A stretch of 41,694 nt of DNA, from assembly GCA_020345805.1 (NCBI GenBank), contig CP070772.1:3380102-3421795 (forward strand), given 5' to 3'. Shown here one piece after another: positions 33,794 through 41,694 of this stretch. This stretch comes from Phycisphaerales bacterium. Lineage in GTDB: Bacteria > Planctomycetota > Phycisphaerae > Phycisphaerales > SM1A02. A model generated the notes under the pieces. That model was not told where the DNA came from. It saw only the letters and a list, made by a program, of their open reading frames with translations, and did not search any database. Position 1 is the stretch's first letter; each line of letters begins with the position of its first letter. Both the position numbers and the translations under genes were made by a program.

Positions 33794-36484
33794 ATGAGCT
33801 ATAAGTTCTTGATCCTCAACGGCTTAAGGCCAACGCCGGTTGGAGCCCCTGCTGGCCAATTCCACGGTCTCACCGCATTGCTGGCCACGGCAGCCATGCT
33901 TCTCTGCACCGGGCCATCCCCGGGCCAGTGCGAAATCGACAGGCTTGTTCCGTCCGACCCTGACAACACCGGCTACTTCGGTTACTCCCTGGACATGAGC
34001 AGTCCGTTCGCCATCGTCGGGGCCCCCAGGAGTGATGACTGCGGCTCGAATTCCGGAGTCGCCATCCTGTTCGGCAATGACGGCTCAGGCTGGGTTGAGA
34101 AACACAGGCTCCGCGGCACGGAAAACGAACAGTTCGGGTGTTCCGTATCGATCAGCGGTGACGTCGCCATCATCGGGGCCCTGGGCAATGACGACCATGG
34201 GGAAGGGGCCGGAGCCGCCTACATATTCAGGTATACCGGCTCGTTCTGGGAATGGGACGCCAGCCTCAGCGCTTCGGACGGGATGCCCACCGACAAGTTC
34301 GGCGCCGAGGTCGCGATTGATGGCGATGTCGCAGTCGTCGGGGCCTACCTCGATGACAATGACAACGGCACCAACGCGGGCTCCGCTTACGTGTTCAACT
34401 GGAATGGACAGGACTGGGTCGAGGAGGCCCAACTCCTGGCTTCCGACGGTTTCTCCAGCCACTTCTTCGGTGCCGGCGTGGCGGTCAGCGGGAACACCGT
34501 TGTCGTGGGAGCGCATCGCGCTCCGGGCAACAACGGCTCAGGTAACGCATATGTCTTCCGCCGGGTAGGTTCACAATGGATTGAACAGGCCAGGTTGGTG
34601 CCCTCTGACGGGGCGATGTACGACGAATTCGGGCTCGACGTGGCCATAGACGGGAACGTCGTGGTCGTCGGCGCCGCCGAGCACGATTTCGGCGTTGATG
34701 ACACCGGCGCGGCATACGTGTTCCGTTACGACGGCTCGGACTGGGTCGAGGAGGCGGCACTGCACGCTCCGGATCCCAAGTTGGAGGACTATTTCGGCAC
34801 TTCGGTGGCAATCGAGTCCGACGTCATCGTGATCGGCTCGCTCCGAGACGATCACCTCGCTCCCGACGCCGGGGCCGCATTCCTTTTCCGCCACGACAAC
34901 GCAACCTGGGCGCTGGAGACGACGCTCGTTGCCTCCGACGGCGCTGAGTATGATCGTTTCGCGGCGGATCTGGCTCTGGAGGACGGGTACCTGCTCGCAG
35001 GCTCAGCCTACTATTACGATGCGGGCTGCGCTTACCTGATCGATCTGGATGGCCCCGACTGCAATTTCAATCGTCTCTGCGATGATCGGGATATCGACAG
35101 CGGCTTCAGCGACGATGACAATTACAATGGCATCCCCGATGAATGCGACCGATGGTGCGAGGTTGATTGGTGGATCGCCCCGGACGGCGGGCCCTTCGGC
35201 CTGTTCGGCGAGGCCGTGGCCATTCACGGCCCGGTAGCCCTGGTGGGCGAGTATCTCGATGACCACAACGGCACTGATTCGGGTTCCTGCCATGTCTGGC
35301 GATATCACGACTCGATCTGGTCCGCCGAGGCGACGCTGAACGCTTCCGACGGCCAGCCGTTCGACCTGCTCGGCTGTTCCGTTGACATACATGGCGATAT
35401 TGCCGTGGCGGGCGCGTACGGAGACGACGATTCAGGTCAGTGGTCCGGCAGCGCATACGTTTTTCGATACGCCGATTATGGATGGGCCCAAGAAGCCAAG
35501 CTCGTCCCTGCGGATGGTGCGGCCGGTGACTGGGCCGGCTGGTCCGTGGCCGCGGAAGACGACGTGATCATCGTCGGTGCATTCCGCGACGACGATCAGG
35601 GCGAGGATTCCGGATCCGCATACGTATTCCGCTTCGACGGCCAGGACTGGGTTGAGGAAGCGAAGCTGCTGCCCTCGACCGGGGCCGCCGGCGACGGCTT
35701 TGGCTGTGCCGTCGCCGTTGCGGGTGAGGTTGCGGTCATTGGCGCCGAGGGTGATGACACCGCCGGGAAAAATGCGGGCGCATGCTGCATCTTCCGCTTC
35801 AACGGATCGGAATGGGTTGAAGAGGCCAGACTGCTACGCACCAACGGCGTCGCCGGCGATTTGTTCGGCAACGCCGTCGCCGCGTATGGAGATGCCGTGC
35901 TCGTCGGCGCGCTCATGGCGGACGACAACGGCGAGGACGCAGGCGCGGCGCACCTGTACAGATATGACGGCATGAGCTGGGTCGAGGAGGCGCAACTCCT
36001 CGCTTCAAACGGCGAGCCAGACGATCGTTTCGGCAGCTCCGTGACGATCGATCTTGACCTGGCGTTGGTGGGCGCGCCGCGACGAGATACCCTTTTCCCG
36101 AATGATGGATCGGTGTTCGCATATCGCTTCGACGGCGCCCAGTGGATCGAATACGTGGAACTCGCCTCCCCGGCCGGACTGGAGGGTGACTCTTACGGGG
36201 CGGCCATCGACGTCAACGGTGACAACGCCATTATCGGCGCGCCATTCGATGATGATGGCGGCTCCCAGGCGGGGTCGGTCTTCCTGATCGCGGGACTTAC
36301 CACGGAAGACTGCAACGAGAACGGGATTTCTGATGCATGTGATATCGCCGGCGGGACGAGCGAGGACGCCAACGCCAACGGAATCCCGGATGAATGCGAA
36401 TGCCTCGCCGACCTGAACGGCGACGGCAAGGTCAACATCGACGATGTCTTCGCCGTCCTCGGGGCGTGGGGGCCCTGCCCGTGA
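33794..36484 (+). CDS. secreted double FG-GAP beta-propeller protein with dockerin-like tail
   Basis: 896 aa, ATG with GGAG 6 nt upstream. The signal segment is about residues 27-45 (ALLATAAMLLCTGPSPGQC). The body has 14 FG-GAP-type blades of the pattern DxFGxxVAIDGDVVVVGA...GSAYVF: seven before and seven after a Cys/Asp-rich Ca-binding segment (CNFNRLCDDRDIDSGF to NGIPDECD). A second such segment (CNENGISDACDIAGG to NGIPDECE) follows blade 14. The tail DLNGDGKVNIDD to GAWGPCP is a single dockerin-like repeat, whereas its neighbours have two. Predicted extracellular Ca-binding adhesion or scaffold protein. First of three propeller genes with gaps of 68 and 35 bp, likely one transcript. Confidence 0.88.
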   Translation: MSYKFLILNGLRPTPVGAPAGQFHGLTALLATAAMLLCTGPSPGQCEIDRLVPSDPDNTGYFGYSLDMSSPFAIVGAPRSDDCGSNSGVAILFGNDGSGWVEKHRLRGTENEQFGCSVSISGDVAIIGALGNDDHGEGAGAAYIFRYTGSFWEWDASLSASDGMPTDKFGAEVAIDGDVAVVGAYLDDNDNGTNAGSAYVFNWNGQDWVEEAQLLASDGFSSHFFGAGVAVSGNTVVVGAHRAPGNNGSGNAYVFRRVGSQWIEQARLVPSDGAMYDEFGLDVAIDGNVVVVGAAEHDFGVDDTGAAYVFRYDGSDWVEEAALHAPDPKLEDYFGTSVAIESDVIVIGSLRDDHLAPDAGAAFLFRHDNATWALETTLVASDGAEYDRFAADLALEDGYLLAGSAYYYDAGCAYLIDLDGPDCNFNRLCDDRDIDSGFSDDDNYNGIPDECDRWCEVDWWIAPDGGPFGLFGEAVAIHGPVALVGEYLDDHNGTDSGSCHVWRYHDSIWSAEATLNASDGQPFDLLGCSVDIHGDIAVAGAYGDDDSGQWSGSAYVFRYADYGWAQEAKLVPADGAAGDWAGWSVAAEDDVIIVGAFRDDDQGEDSGSAYVFRFDGQDWVEEAKLLPSTGAAGDGFGCAVAVAGEVAVIGAEGDDTAGKNAGACCIFRFNGSEWVEEARLLRTNGVAGDLFGNAVAAYGDAVLVGALMADDNGEDAGAAHLYRYDGMSWVEEAQLLASNGEPDDRFGSSVTIDLDLALVGAPRRDTLFPNDGSVFAYRFDGAQWIEYVELASPAGLEGDSYGAAIDVNGDNAIIGAPFDDDGGSQAGSVFLIAGLTTEDCNENGISDACDIAGGTSEDANANGIPDECECLADLNGDGKVNIDDVFAVLGAWGPCP

Positions 36485-36552
36485 TGCGCGGATGATGAAT
36501 GATGGACGACGATCTGTTCGCGAGCGGTTGAAACAGCGGGAGGTTGACAACA

Positions 36553-38862
36553 ATGTGTGCCGAGAAAGCGGTAAGCCTGCTGACCATGGCGGTGGTTGCC
36601 GGGTCCTGTCGCGGATCCGACCTGATCTTCCCGGGGCCGCGTTTTGAGACGGGGGCCCAACCGGCGTCGATCGCCGTCGCCGACCTGGACCTGGACGGCG
36701 ACCTGGACCTTGCGGTTGCCGATCTCGAGGACGATACGGTCTCGATCCTGATGGGAAGCGGCGACGGTCTGTTTGCGCCTCGCGTTCCGCTCGCGGTGGG
36801 CGGCGCGCCGTTCTCGGTCGTCGCCGGCGATCTGGACAACGACGGGGATGCCGACCTCGCGGTGGTGAACAGCGGCGACGACGACGTTTCGGTTCTCCTG
36901 AATCAGGGCGACGGGACGTTCGCGGGTCAGGCGACCTATGACGTGGGCAACGAGCCTCGGGAGGTTGTCATCGTCGATGTGGACGATGACGGCGCTTTGG
37001 ACCTCGTGGTGGCGAACTTCAATTCCGCTTACGAAGACGTGTCGGTGCTGCTGAATCTCGGGGATGGGACGTTCGCACCGCAGGTGACATACACCGCCGG
37101 CGTGCAACCCCAATCCGTCGCGGCCGGCGATCTGGACGGCGATGGCGATGCAGACCTGGCCGTCGCCAACTACACGAGCGACAACATCTCGATTCTCAAC
37201 AACAACGGTGATGGCACATTCAACGCGGCCGGGGAGTACGACGCCGGGAACGGTCCCATCTCCATCGTGATTGAGGATGTGGACGGAGACGGCGACCTGG
37301 ATCTGGCGGCGGCGAACCGGTGGAGCAACGAGGTGTCGATCCACCTCAATCTGAGCGATGGATCCTTCTCCGCTCCCACTAATTACGAGGTGGATGAAGT
37401 GCCGTATGACCTCGTTCTCAAAGACCTGGATGGCGACGGTGACTCCGATATGTACGTGGCAAACTACGAGAGCCGGACCGTTGCCATCCTGCGTAACGAG
37501 GGCGATGGGACTTTCCAACGGTACTCCACGATCGTATCGGGACAGTGGCTTCGCGCCATTGCCGTCGATGACCTGAATGGCGATGGCGATTCCGATCTGG
37601 TTGCAGCCAGCGGTTTTCAAGACAACGTGGCTGCGTTTCTGAATCGAGGAGACGGTACGTACCCGACCATGACCAACTATGAAGTTGGCAGCTATCCGGT
37701 TTCCGAAGTGTCGGGCGATCTGGACGGCGACGGGGATTTCGACCTCGTGCTGGCCAACCGCTACTCCGACACGCTCTCGGTGCTTTTGAACAACGGCGAC
37801 GGCACCTTCCCGCAAGAGGTAACGTACGAGGCCGGCGACAGCCCGAGGAAGATCGTACTTGGCGATCTGGACGGCGACGTCGATGCGGATCTGCTGCTGC
37901 TTAACTCGTTCCTGAGCGAAATCACGATCATGCTGAACGACGGCGACGGTGTCTTCTCGAACGTAGGCACGTTTGACCCGGGTGTCTTCCCGGCGGGGAT
38001 AGCCATCGCCGATCTCGACGGCGATGGCGATATCGACGTGGTAATCACCAGCGCGTATGTGCCGGAGTTCGCGGTGCTCTTCAATCACGGGGATGCGACC
38101 TTCGCCGACCCGGTGGTATACGAGATCGAAGACAAGAGCGCCTCGCTGGCCCTGGGCGATCTGGACGGCGACGAGGACACGGATATCGCCGTGGCGACCA
38201 GATACCAGAACTCGATCATGATCTTCAAGAACCTGGGAGATGGGACGTTCATCTACGATGGAGCTTACGATGCGGGCAACTCGCCGGGATCGCTCGCAAT
38301 CGAGGACCTGGATGCCGACGGCGACCATGATCTGGCCGTCCTCAACCCCAACTACTACGGACTATCCGTTCTGATGAACGACGGTAACGGAGCCTTCCCG
38401 GAACGAGTCATATACGAAACCGGCCGCACGCCGCAGAGACTGGCGATCGGCGATCTGAACGGCGACGGGGCAGCGGACCTGGTGTTCACCAACAGATACG
38501 AATACGGCGTGTCGATACTGGCGAATCAGGGAGACGGCACGTTCGAGGAAAGGCTCAGCTACGGCGTCGGAGATGAACCCTCGCCGGTCGTGATCGTCGA
38601 TTTGGATTCGGATGGCGACAACGACCTCGCGGTCGCCAATACCACCTCAAGCGATGTGTCCGTTCTTCTGAACGGGCTGGACCCGGCCTCGCCCTGCCCG
38701 GCGGATGTGAACGAAGACGAGGTTGTGAACATCGACGACCTCTTCGCGGTCCTTGCGGCCTGGGGAACCTGCAACGACTGCCCCGAAGACATCAACGACG
38801 ACGGCAAGGTGAACATCGATGATGTCTTCGCCGTCCTCGGCGCATGGGGGCCGTGCCCGTGA
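36553..38862 (+). CDS. secreted VCBS/FG-GAP beta-propeller protein with dockerin-like tail
   Basis: 769 aa. The start is the ATG at 36553 with GGGAGG 9 nt upstream; a TTG at 36544 is in frame but badly placed. The short signal is KAVSLLTMAVVAGSCRG. I count 14 calcium-binding motifs of the form DLDGDGDxDLAVAN, each followed by VSVLLNxGDGTF, enough for two seven-bladed propellers. The final 55 residues hold two dockerin-like repeats joined by AWGTCNDCPEDIND and end in GAWGPCP. No catalytic motif is visible; probably an extracellular structural or binding protein. Aspartate-rich and very acidic. A long open frame on the opposite strand is a by-product of the repeats. Confidence 0.9.
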   Translation: MCAEKAVSLLTMAVVAGSCRGSDLIFPGPRFETGAQPASIAVADLDLDGDLDLAVADLEDDTVSILMGSGDGLFAPRVPLAVGGAPFSVVAGDLDNDGDADLAVVNSGDDDVSVLLNQGDGTFAGQATYDVGNEPREVVIVDVDDDGALDLVVANFNSAYEDVSVLLNLGDGTFAPQVTYTAGVQPQSVAAGDLDGDGDADLAVANYTSDNISILNNNGDGTFNAAGEYDAGNGPISIVIEDVDGDGDLDLAAANRWSNEVSIHLNLSDGSFSAPTNYEVDEVPYDLVLKDLDGDGDSDMYVANYESRTVAILRNEGDGTFQRYSTIVSGQWLRAIAVDDLNGDGDSDLVAASGFQDNVAAFLNRGDGTYPTMTNYEVGSYPVSEVSGDLDGDGDFDLVLANRYSDTLSVLLNNGDGTFPQEVTYEAGDSPRKIVLGDLDGDVDADLLLLNSFLSEITIMLNDGDGVFSNVGTFDPGVFPAGIAIADLDGDGDIDVVITSAYVPEFAVLFNHGDATFADPVVYEIEDKSASLALGDLDGDEDTDIAVATRYQNSIMIFKNLGDGTFIYDGAYDAGNSPGSLAIEDLDADGDHDLAVLNPNYYGLSVLMNDGNGAFPERVIYETGRTPQRLAIGDLNGDGAADLVFTNRYEYGVSILANQGDGTFEERLSYGVGDEPSPVVIVDLDSDGDNDLAVANTTSSDVSVLLNGLDPASPCPADVNEDEVVNIDDLFAVLAAWGTCNDCPEDINDDGKVNIDDVFAVLGAWGPCP

Positions 38863-38897
38863 TCGCATCGGGAGGATGACCTGGAAAGGGAAGTACC

Positions 38898-40277
38898 ATG
38901 TTGAAGAAACTGAACTGCCGCAATCCTTTCGATTCGACCATCGTGTGGGCGGCGTGCCTGCTCCTGCCGTGCACCGGCGCGGCGTGGGGCCAGTGGGAGC
39001 AGATCCACAAGCTCACTGCTGAACAGGGGGCGTGGCGGAACGGGTTTGGCTGGTGCGGATGCGTCAGCGGTCAGGTCATAATCGTCGGGGCTCAGGAGGA
39101 TGATCACGCGGGCACTGATTCAGGCTCTGCTTACCTGTTTGATACGGTCACCGGTGACCTGATTCGCAAACTCATCGCCGATGACGCTGCGACTGGTGAC
39201 GCGTTCGGTTGCTGCGTGGCGGTCAGCGAAGACATTATCGTCGTTGGAGCGAGGTTCGATGATGATGCCGGTGGCGACTCCGGTTCGGCATACGTTTTCG
39301 ATGCGGCTAAGGGCGAGCAGATTCACAAGCTCACTGCGGACGACGCCGAGGATTTCGACCACTTCGGCGCCTCCGTGTCCGTCAGCGGGAACACGATCGT
39401 TGTGGGGTCTCGGTACGATGATGACGCGGGGTTCATGTCCGGCTCTGCATATGTCTTTGACGCGGTCTCCGCCGAGCAGGTTCATAAACTCACCGCTGAT
39501 GATGCTGCTCAAGGCGACTGCTTCGGCTGGTCGGTATCCGTCAACGGGAACACGGTCGTCGTCGGAGCTCCCGACGACTCAGACGCGGGCAGTAGCACAG
39601 GCTCTGCGTACGTCTTCGATGCGACCACGGGCCAGCAGTTACACAAGCTCACCGCCGATGACGGCGCGGCGTACGACAGTTTCGGCGCCTCCGTGTCTGT
39701 CAGTGGAAACATTGCCGTCGTTGGTGCCGCCTGTACCGACGACGCGGGCGAGAGTACAGGCTCGGCATACATCTTCGATGTGACCACAGGCCAGCAATTA
39801 CACAAGCTCACCGCCGATGACGGCGCGGCGTACGACTATTTCGGCAACTCCGTATCCATCAGCGATGCGACCATTGTCGTAGGCGCGATCTTTGACGACG
39901 ACGCAGGCCCTGGGTCCGGCTCTGTGTACGTGTTCGATGCGCCCACGGGCCGGCAACTCTGCAAGCTCATCGCCGAAGACGCCACAGCCGGGGATCGCTT
40001 CGGCGAGTTTGTTTTCGCCGACGCGGATTCTGTGCTGGTCGGGGCTCCCCATGATGAGATCACGGGCAGCTATTCAGGCTCAGCGTATCTGTTTCAGCAA
40101 TCCTCGCCATGTCCGGCCGACGTCAATGACGATGACGTTGTGAACATCGACGACCTCTTCGCAGTCCTCGCGGCGTGGGGAACCTGCGACAACTGCCCCG
40201 AGGACATCAACGACGACGGTAAGGTCAACATCGACGAGGTGTTCGCCGTCCTCGGCGCGTGGGGGCCGTGCCCGTGA
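38898..40277 (+). CDS. secreted seven-bladed FG-GAP propeller protein with dockerin-like tail
   Basis: 459 aa, ATG preceded by GGAAAGGGAAG. The signal peptide is about residues 12-32 (IVWAACLLLPCTGAAWGQW). Seven nearly identical blades follow, of the form QLHKLTADDxAxxDxFGxSVSVSGNxxVVGAxxDDDAGxxSGSAYVFDAxTG, about 51 residues each. The last 55 residues (PADVNDDDVVNIDDLFAVLAAWGTC to GAWGPCP) differ from those of the preceding gene at only a few positions. One seven-bladed propeller, probably Ca-binding and extracellular. The blades of this protein are much more alike than those of the first propeller protein, so its repeats probably expanded or were homogenised more recently. Confidence 0.9.
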   Translation: MLKKLNCRNPFDSTIVWAACLLLPCTGAAWGQWEQIHKLTAEQGAWRNGFGWCGCVSGQVIIVGAQEDDHAGTDSGSAYLFDTVTGDLIRKLIADDAATGDAFGCCVAVSEDIIVVGARFDDDAGGDSGSAYVFDAAKGEQIHKLTADDAEDFDHFGASVSVSGNTIVVGSRYDDDAGFMSGSAYVFDAVSAEQVHKLTADDAAQGDCFGWSVSVNGNTVVVGAPDDSDAGSSTGSAYVFDATTGQQLHKLTADDGAAYDSFGASVSVSGNIAVVGAACTDDAGESTGSAYIFDVTTGQQLHKLTADDGAAYDYFGNSVSISDATIVVGAIFDDDAGPGSGSVYVFDAPTGRQLCKLIAEDATAGDRFGEFVFADADSVLVGAPHDEITGSYSGSAYLFQQSSPCPADVNDDDVVNIDDLFAVLAAWGTCDNCPEDINDDGKVNIDEVFAVLGAWGPCP

Positions 40278-40551
40278 CCGCGGCCTGAGATCCTCTTCAC
40301 CGCTCCCGGAACAGGCGCAATCTGCTGTCACCACAGAATCTTGCGCACGCCGCCGCTCCGCTTTGACACTCAAACTGACTCCGGCGACAATGACCCCGCC
40401 CAGCCGGCCCGGCCCGTACCCGCCACCGGGGAGCCGGCCATGAACGCGCGGCGTTCAGGATCAGTGAATCGCGCTCATGTCCGGACAGGGAACGGTGCGT
40501 ACCGGCACGAGTCCGTCCTCGTCCAAGGTCCGTGATGCAAAGGAGACACCC
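40278..40551. other. intergenic region upstream of dodecin gene
   Basis: 274 bp with no supportable gene. No clear terminator hairpin for the propeller transcript and no consensus promoter for dodecin were recognised. Confidence 0.35.
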
Positions 40552-40761
40552 ATGGCCGACAGCGTCTATAAAGTAATTGAACTGATCGGGTCCAGCGACA
40601 AATCCTGGGAGGACGCCGCGAAGAACGCGGTGGAGACCGCCGGCAAGAGCCTCAAGAACCTGCGGATCGCCGAGATCGACAAGCTGGATATGACCGTTGA
40701 AGGCGGGAAGGTCGTTGCGTATCGCGCGAGGGTCATGGTCTCATTCAAGTACGAGTCATAA
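40552..40761 (+). CDS. dodecin (small flavin-binding protein)
   Basis: 69 aa, ATG preceded by AAAGGAGA. The sequence MADSVYKVIELIGSSDKSWE, then DAAKNAVETAGKSLKNLRIAEIDKLDM and a final strand KVVAYRARVMVSFKYE, is the typical dodecin beta-alpha-beta-beta layout and length. Dodecins assemble into hollow dodecamers that store or buffer flavin. The flavin-stacking aromatic expected in the second strand region is not obvious (ready candidates are absent around EIDKLDM), so ligand binding may differ. Monocistronic, with a strong shared terminator downstream. Cytosolic. No functional link to its neighbours is evident. Confidence 0.92.
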   Translation: MADSVYKVIELIGSSDKSWEDAAKNAVETAGKSLKNLRIAEIDKLDMTVEGGKVVAYRARVMVSFKYES

Positions 40762-40818
40762 CCCATTTACCGCAGCGCAGTCGGCCGGCGATTGTAAGCC
40801 GCGCAACGAAGCATATGT

Positions 40819-40849
40819 CAAAGACCCCGCCCTGGCGGCGGGATCTTTG
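40819..40849. terminator. bidirectional terminator between dodecin and the right-edge gene
   Basis: A 13-bp stem with a single mismatch (40819-40831 with 40837-40849), loop CTGGC, begins with CAAAGA and ends with TCTTTG, giving T-rich tails in both directions. It lies between two convergent stops. Confidence 0.85.
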
Positions 40850-40892
40850 TTGTCAGCCATATTCAAAACGCCGGCGGAAACCGCCATGGCGC

Positions 40893-41694
40893 TTACGGGC
40901 ACGGGCCCCAGTTGGCCAGGACCTCGAACACGTCGTCGATGTCGACCACGCCGTCGTTGTTGATATCGTAAGCGCCCGGCCCCTCAGCCCAATGAGCCAG
41001 AACATCGAACAGGTCATCAATGTCGACGAGGCCGTCCTGGTTGACATCCTGTGGACATTCGGGGTCTTCGCAATAGGAGGCCTCGAGCTCGACTCCGTCC
41101 ACGCCCGCTTCCACCACGGAGGGAGAACCCTCATCAGATGCGATGAAGCGGATGCGAAACTGAGCCGTATTGGAGATGCCGGCGATATCTGCTATCAGGA
41201 ACGCCTTGTGAAACCAGCCGCCGTCGACATAAGGGCCGTCCGGACCGAGCGTCTCCAGGTTGACCCACGATGACCCTCCGTCATCTGAGACATCCACGTA
41301 GAAGATGTCCTCATGCGGATTGATGCCGAAGCTGTTGTTGTACCAACGGTAATATGAAATTTCCGCGTCCGCCTCGGTTGCATCCATCACGGGCGAGATA
41401 AGCGTGGTCGTGCCGCCATCGACATCATGGTCCTGGCCTTCCAGGCCGTTCCCGGTGACGTAACACTGACCGGAGCCGTCGGCGTCGGTGGGCGGGTCGC
41501 CGCGCACTCCGCCGCCCTGCGGTGTGCCGCGCTCCCAGGAGCCGTTGGTGAGATAATCACTGTTCTCGACTGCCCAGCCCTGATCTGTCTCGAAGTTGTC
41601 GGCGAACAGTACGGCGATCTCGCCGATTTCGGGAATCACGTAATATGAGTCCGGGGCATTGGACGGATTGGTGACCACGGTTCCGAGGTTGCCC
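40893..41694 (-). CDS. secreted protein with jelly-roll-like domain and dockerin-like tail (5' end missing)
   Basis: The frame is open through the right edge, so only the C-terminal 266 residues or so are visible; a GTG at 41678 is internal. The segment FADNFETDQGWAVEN, WERGTPQGG, DADGSGQCYVTGN, LISPVMDAT, YYRWYNNSFG and FYVDVSDDGGSSWVNLE to FRIRFIASDEGSPSVVEAGVDGVEL is a beta-sandwich (choice-of-anchor/MAM-like) domain often found after secreted metallopeptidase domains. The tail has two dockerin-like repeats (DVNQDGLVDIDD, DINNDGVVDIDD) and ends in NWGPCP. The missing N-terminus may be a peptidase, which cannot be judged here. Confidence 0.82.
   Translation of the reverse strand, partial: GNLGTVVTNPSNAPDSYYVIPEIGEIAVLFADNFETDQGWAVENSDYLTNGSWERGTPQGGGVRGDPPTDADGSGQCYVTGNGLEGQDHDVDGGTTTLISPVMDATEADAEISYYRWYNNSFGINPHEDIFYVDVSDDGGSSWVNLETLGPDGPYVDGGWFHKAFLIADIAGISNTAQFRIRFIASDEGSPSVVEAGVDGVELEASYCEDPECPQDVNQDGLVDIDDLFDVLAHWAEGPGAYDINNDGVVDIDDVFEVLANWGPCP

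Larger units (their letters stand above)
36410..40277 (+). repeat. near-identical dockerin-like coding modules at the ends of three adjacent genes
   Basis: The stretches ending at 36484, 38862 and 40277 all end in the same coding sequence for GKVNIDDVFAVLGAWGPCP with few differences (one Asp to Glu in the third). The two latter also share the preceding repeat and linker over about 165 bp. The opposite-strand modules at 1820-1990 and 40893-41060 are related but more divergent (DIDDVFEVLANWGPCP in the last). Confidence 0.85.

Noticed and set aside
36193..38328. 711-codon open frame on the - strand opposite the second propeller gene
   Set aside because: It mirrors the repeated GDL-DGDGD coding pattern in high-GC DNA, has no recognisable domain, and the + strand frame has clear signal, repeats and tail.
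36660..38640. Regularly spaced short DNA repeats resembling a CRISPR-like array
   Set aside because: The repeats are codons of the DLDGDGD calcium-binding motif, imperfect and in frame within a protein.

Overview
The window looks like a chromosomal segment of a planctomycete, most likely of the class Phycisphaerae. This is inferred from high GC, secreted proteins ending in a dockerin-like pair of Ca-binding repeats with the terminal residues GAWGPCP, FG-GAP/VCBS propeller proteins, and PEP-CTERM-type sorting tails in which VPxP is followed by a hydrophobic helix and an Arg cluster. No rRNA, tRNA, CRISPR array, transposase or phage gene was recognised.

Layout. 1-1736: 3' part of a polytopic membrane protein (GT-C-like), cut by the left edge. 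1820-3529: secreted subtilase with a dockerin-like tail. 3934-4137: small helical protein with its own terminator. 4566-5783: PLP enzyme of the Cys/Met metabolism family. 6425-9321: three PEP-CTERM proteins, two of them tandem paralogues, each followed by a hairpin terminator. 9489-22205: a glycan-decoration block containing two paralogous methyltransferases, two sulfotransferase domains, four CE4-like (NodB-fold) deacetylase-like domains, a hexapeptide acyltransferase domain and a UDP-GlcNAc 2-epimerase, interrupted by an ankyrin lipoprotein. Two of its proteins are fusions: sulfotransferase with CE4-like, and acyltransferase with CE4-like.

22209-33626: an ABC-exporter-like protein whose ATPase domain has lost its catalytic motifs; a radical SAM protein with a SPASM-like cysteine cluster placed before the radical SAM core; a membrane-anchored heparinase II/III-like lyase; a GT4 glycosyltransferase with an inserted transmembrane hairpin; a GT2 glycosyltransferase; and a large secreted alpha/beta hydrolase. 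A decayed copy of the heparinase 3' end lies on the other side of the radical SAM gene. 33794-40277: three consecutive secreted beta-propeller proteins whose repeat counts are 14, 14 and 7, all with dockerin-like tails. 40552-40761: dodecin. 40893-41694: 3' end of another secreted dockerin-tailed protein, cut by the right edge.

Main interpretation (inference). Positions 9489 to 33626 probably encode synthesis, sulfation, methylation, acylation/deacetylation, export and trimming of an exported or cell-surface polysaccharide. The most unusual parts are the repeated co-occurrence of sulfotransferase, CE4-like and methyltransferase modules as neighbours and as fusions, and the pseudo-ATPase ABC protein. 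Starts were chosen from ribosome-binding sites and domain edges and often differ from the longest open frame.
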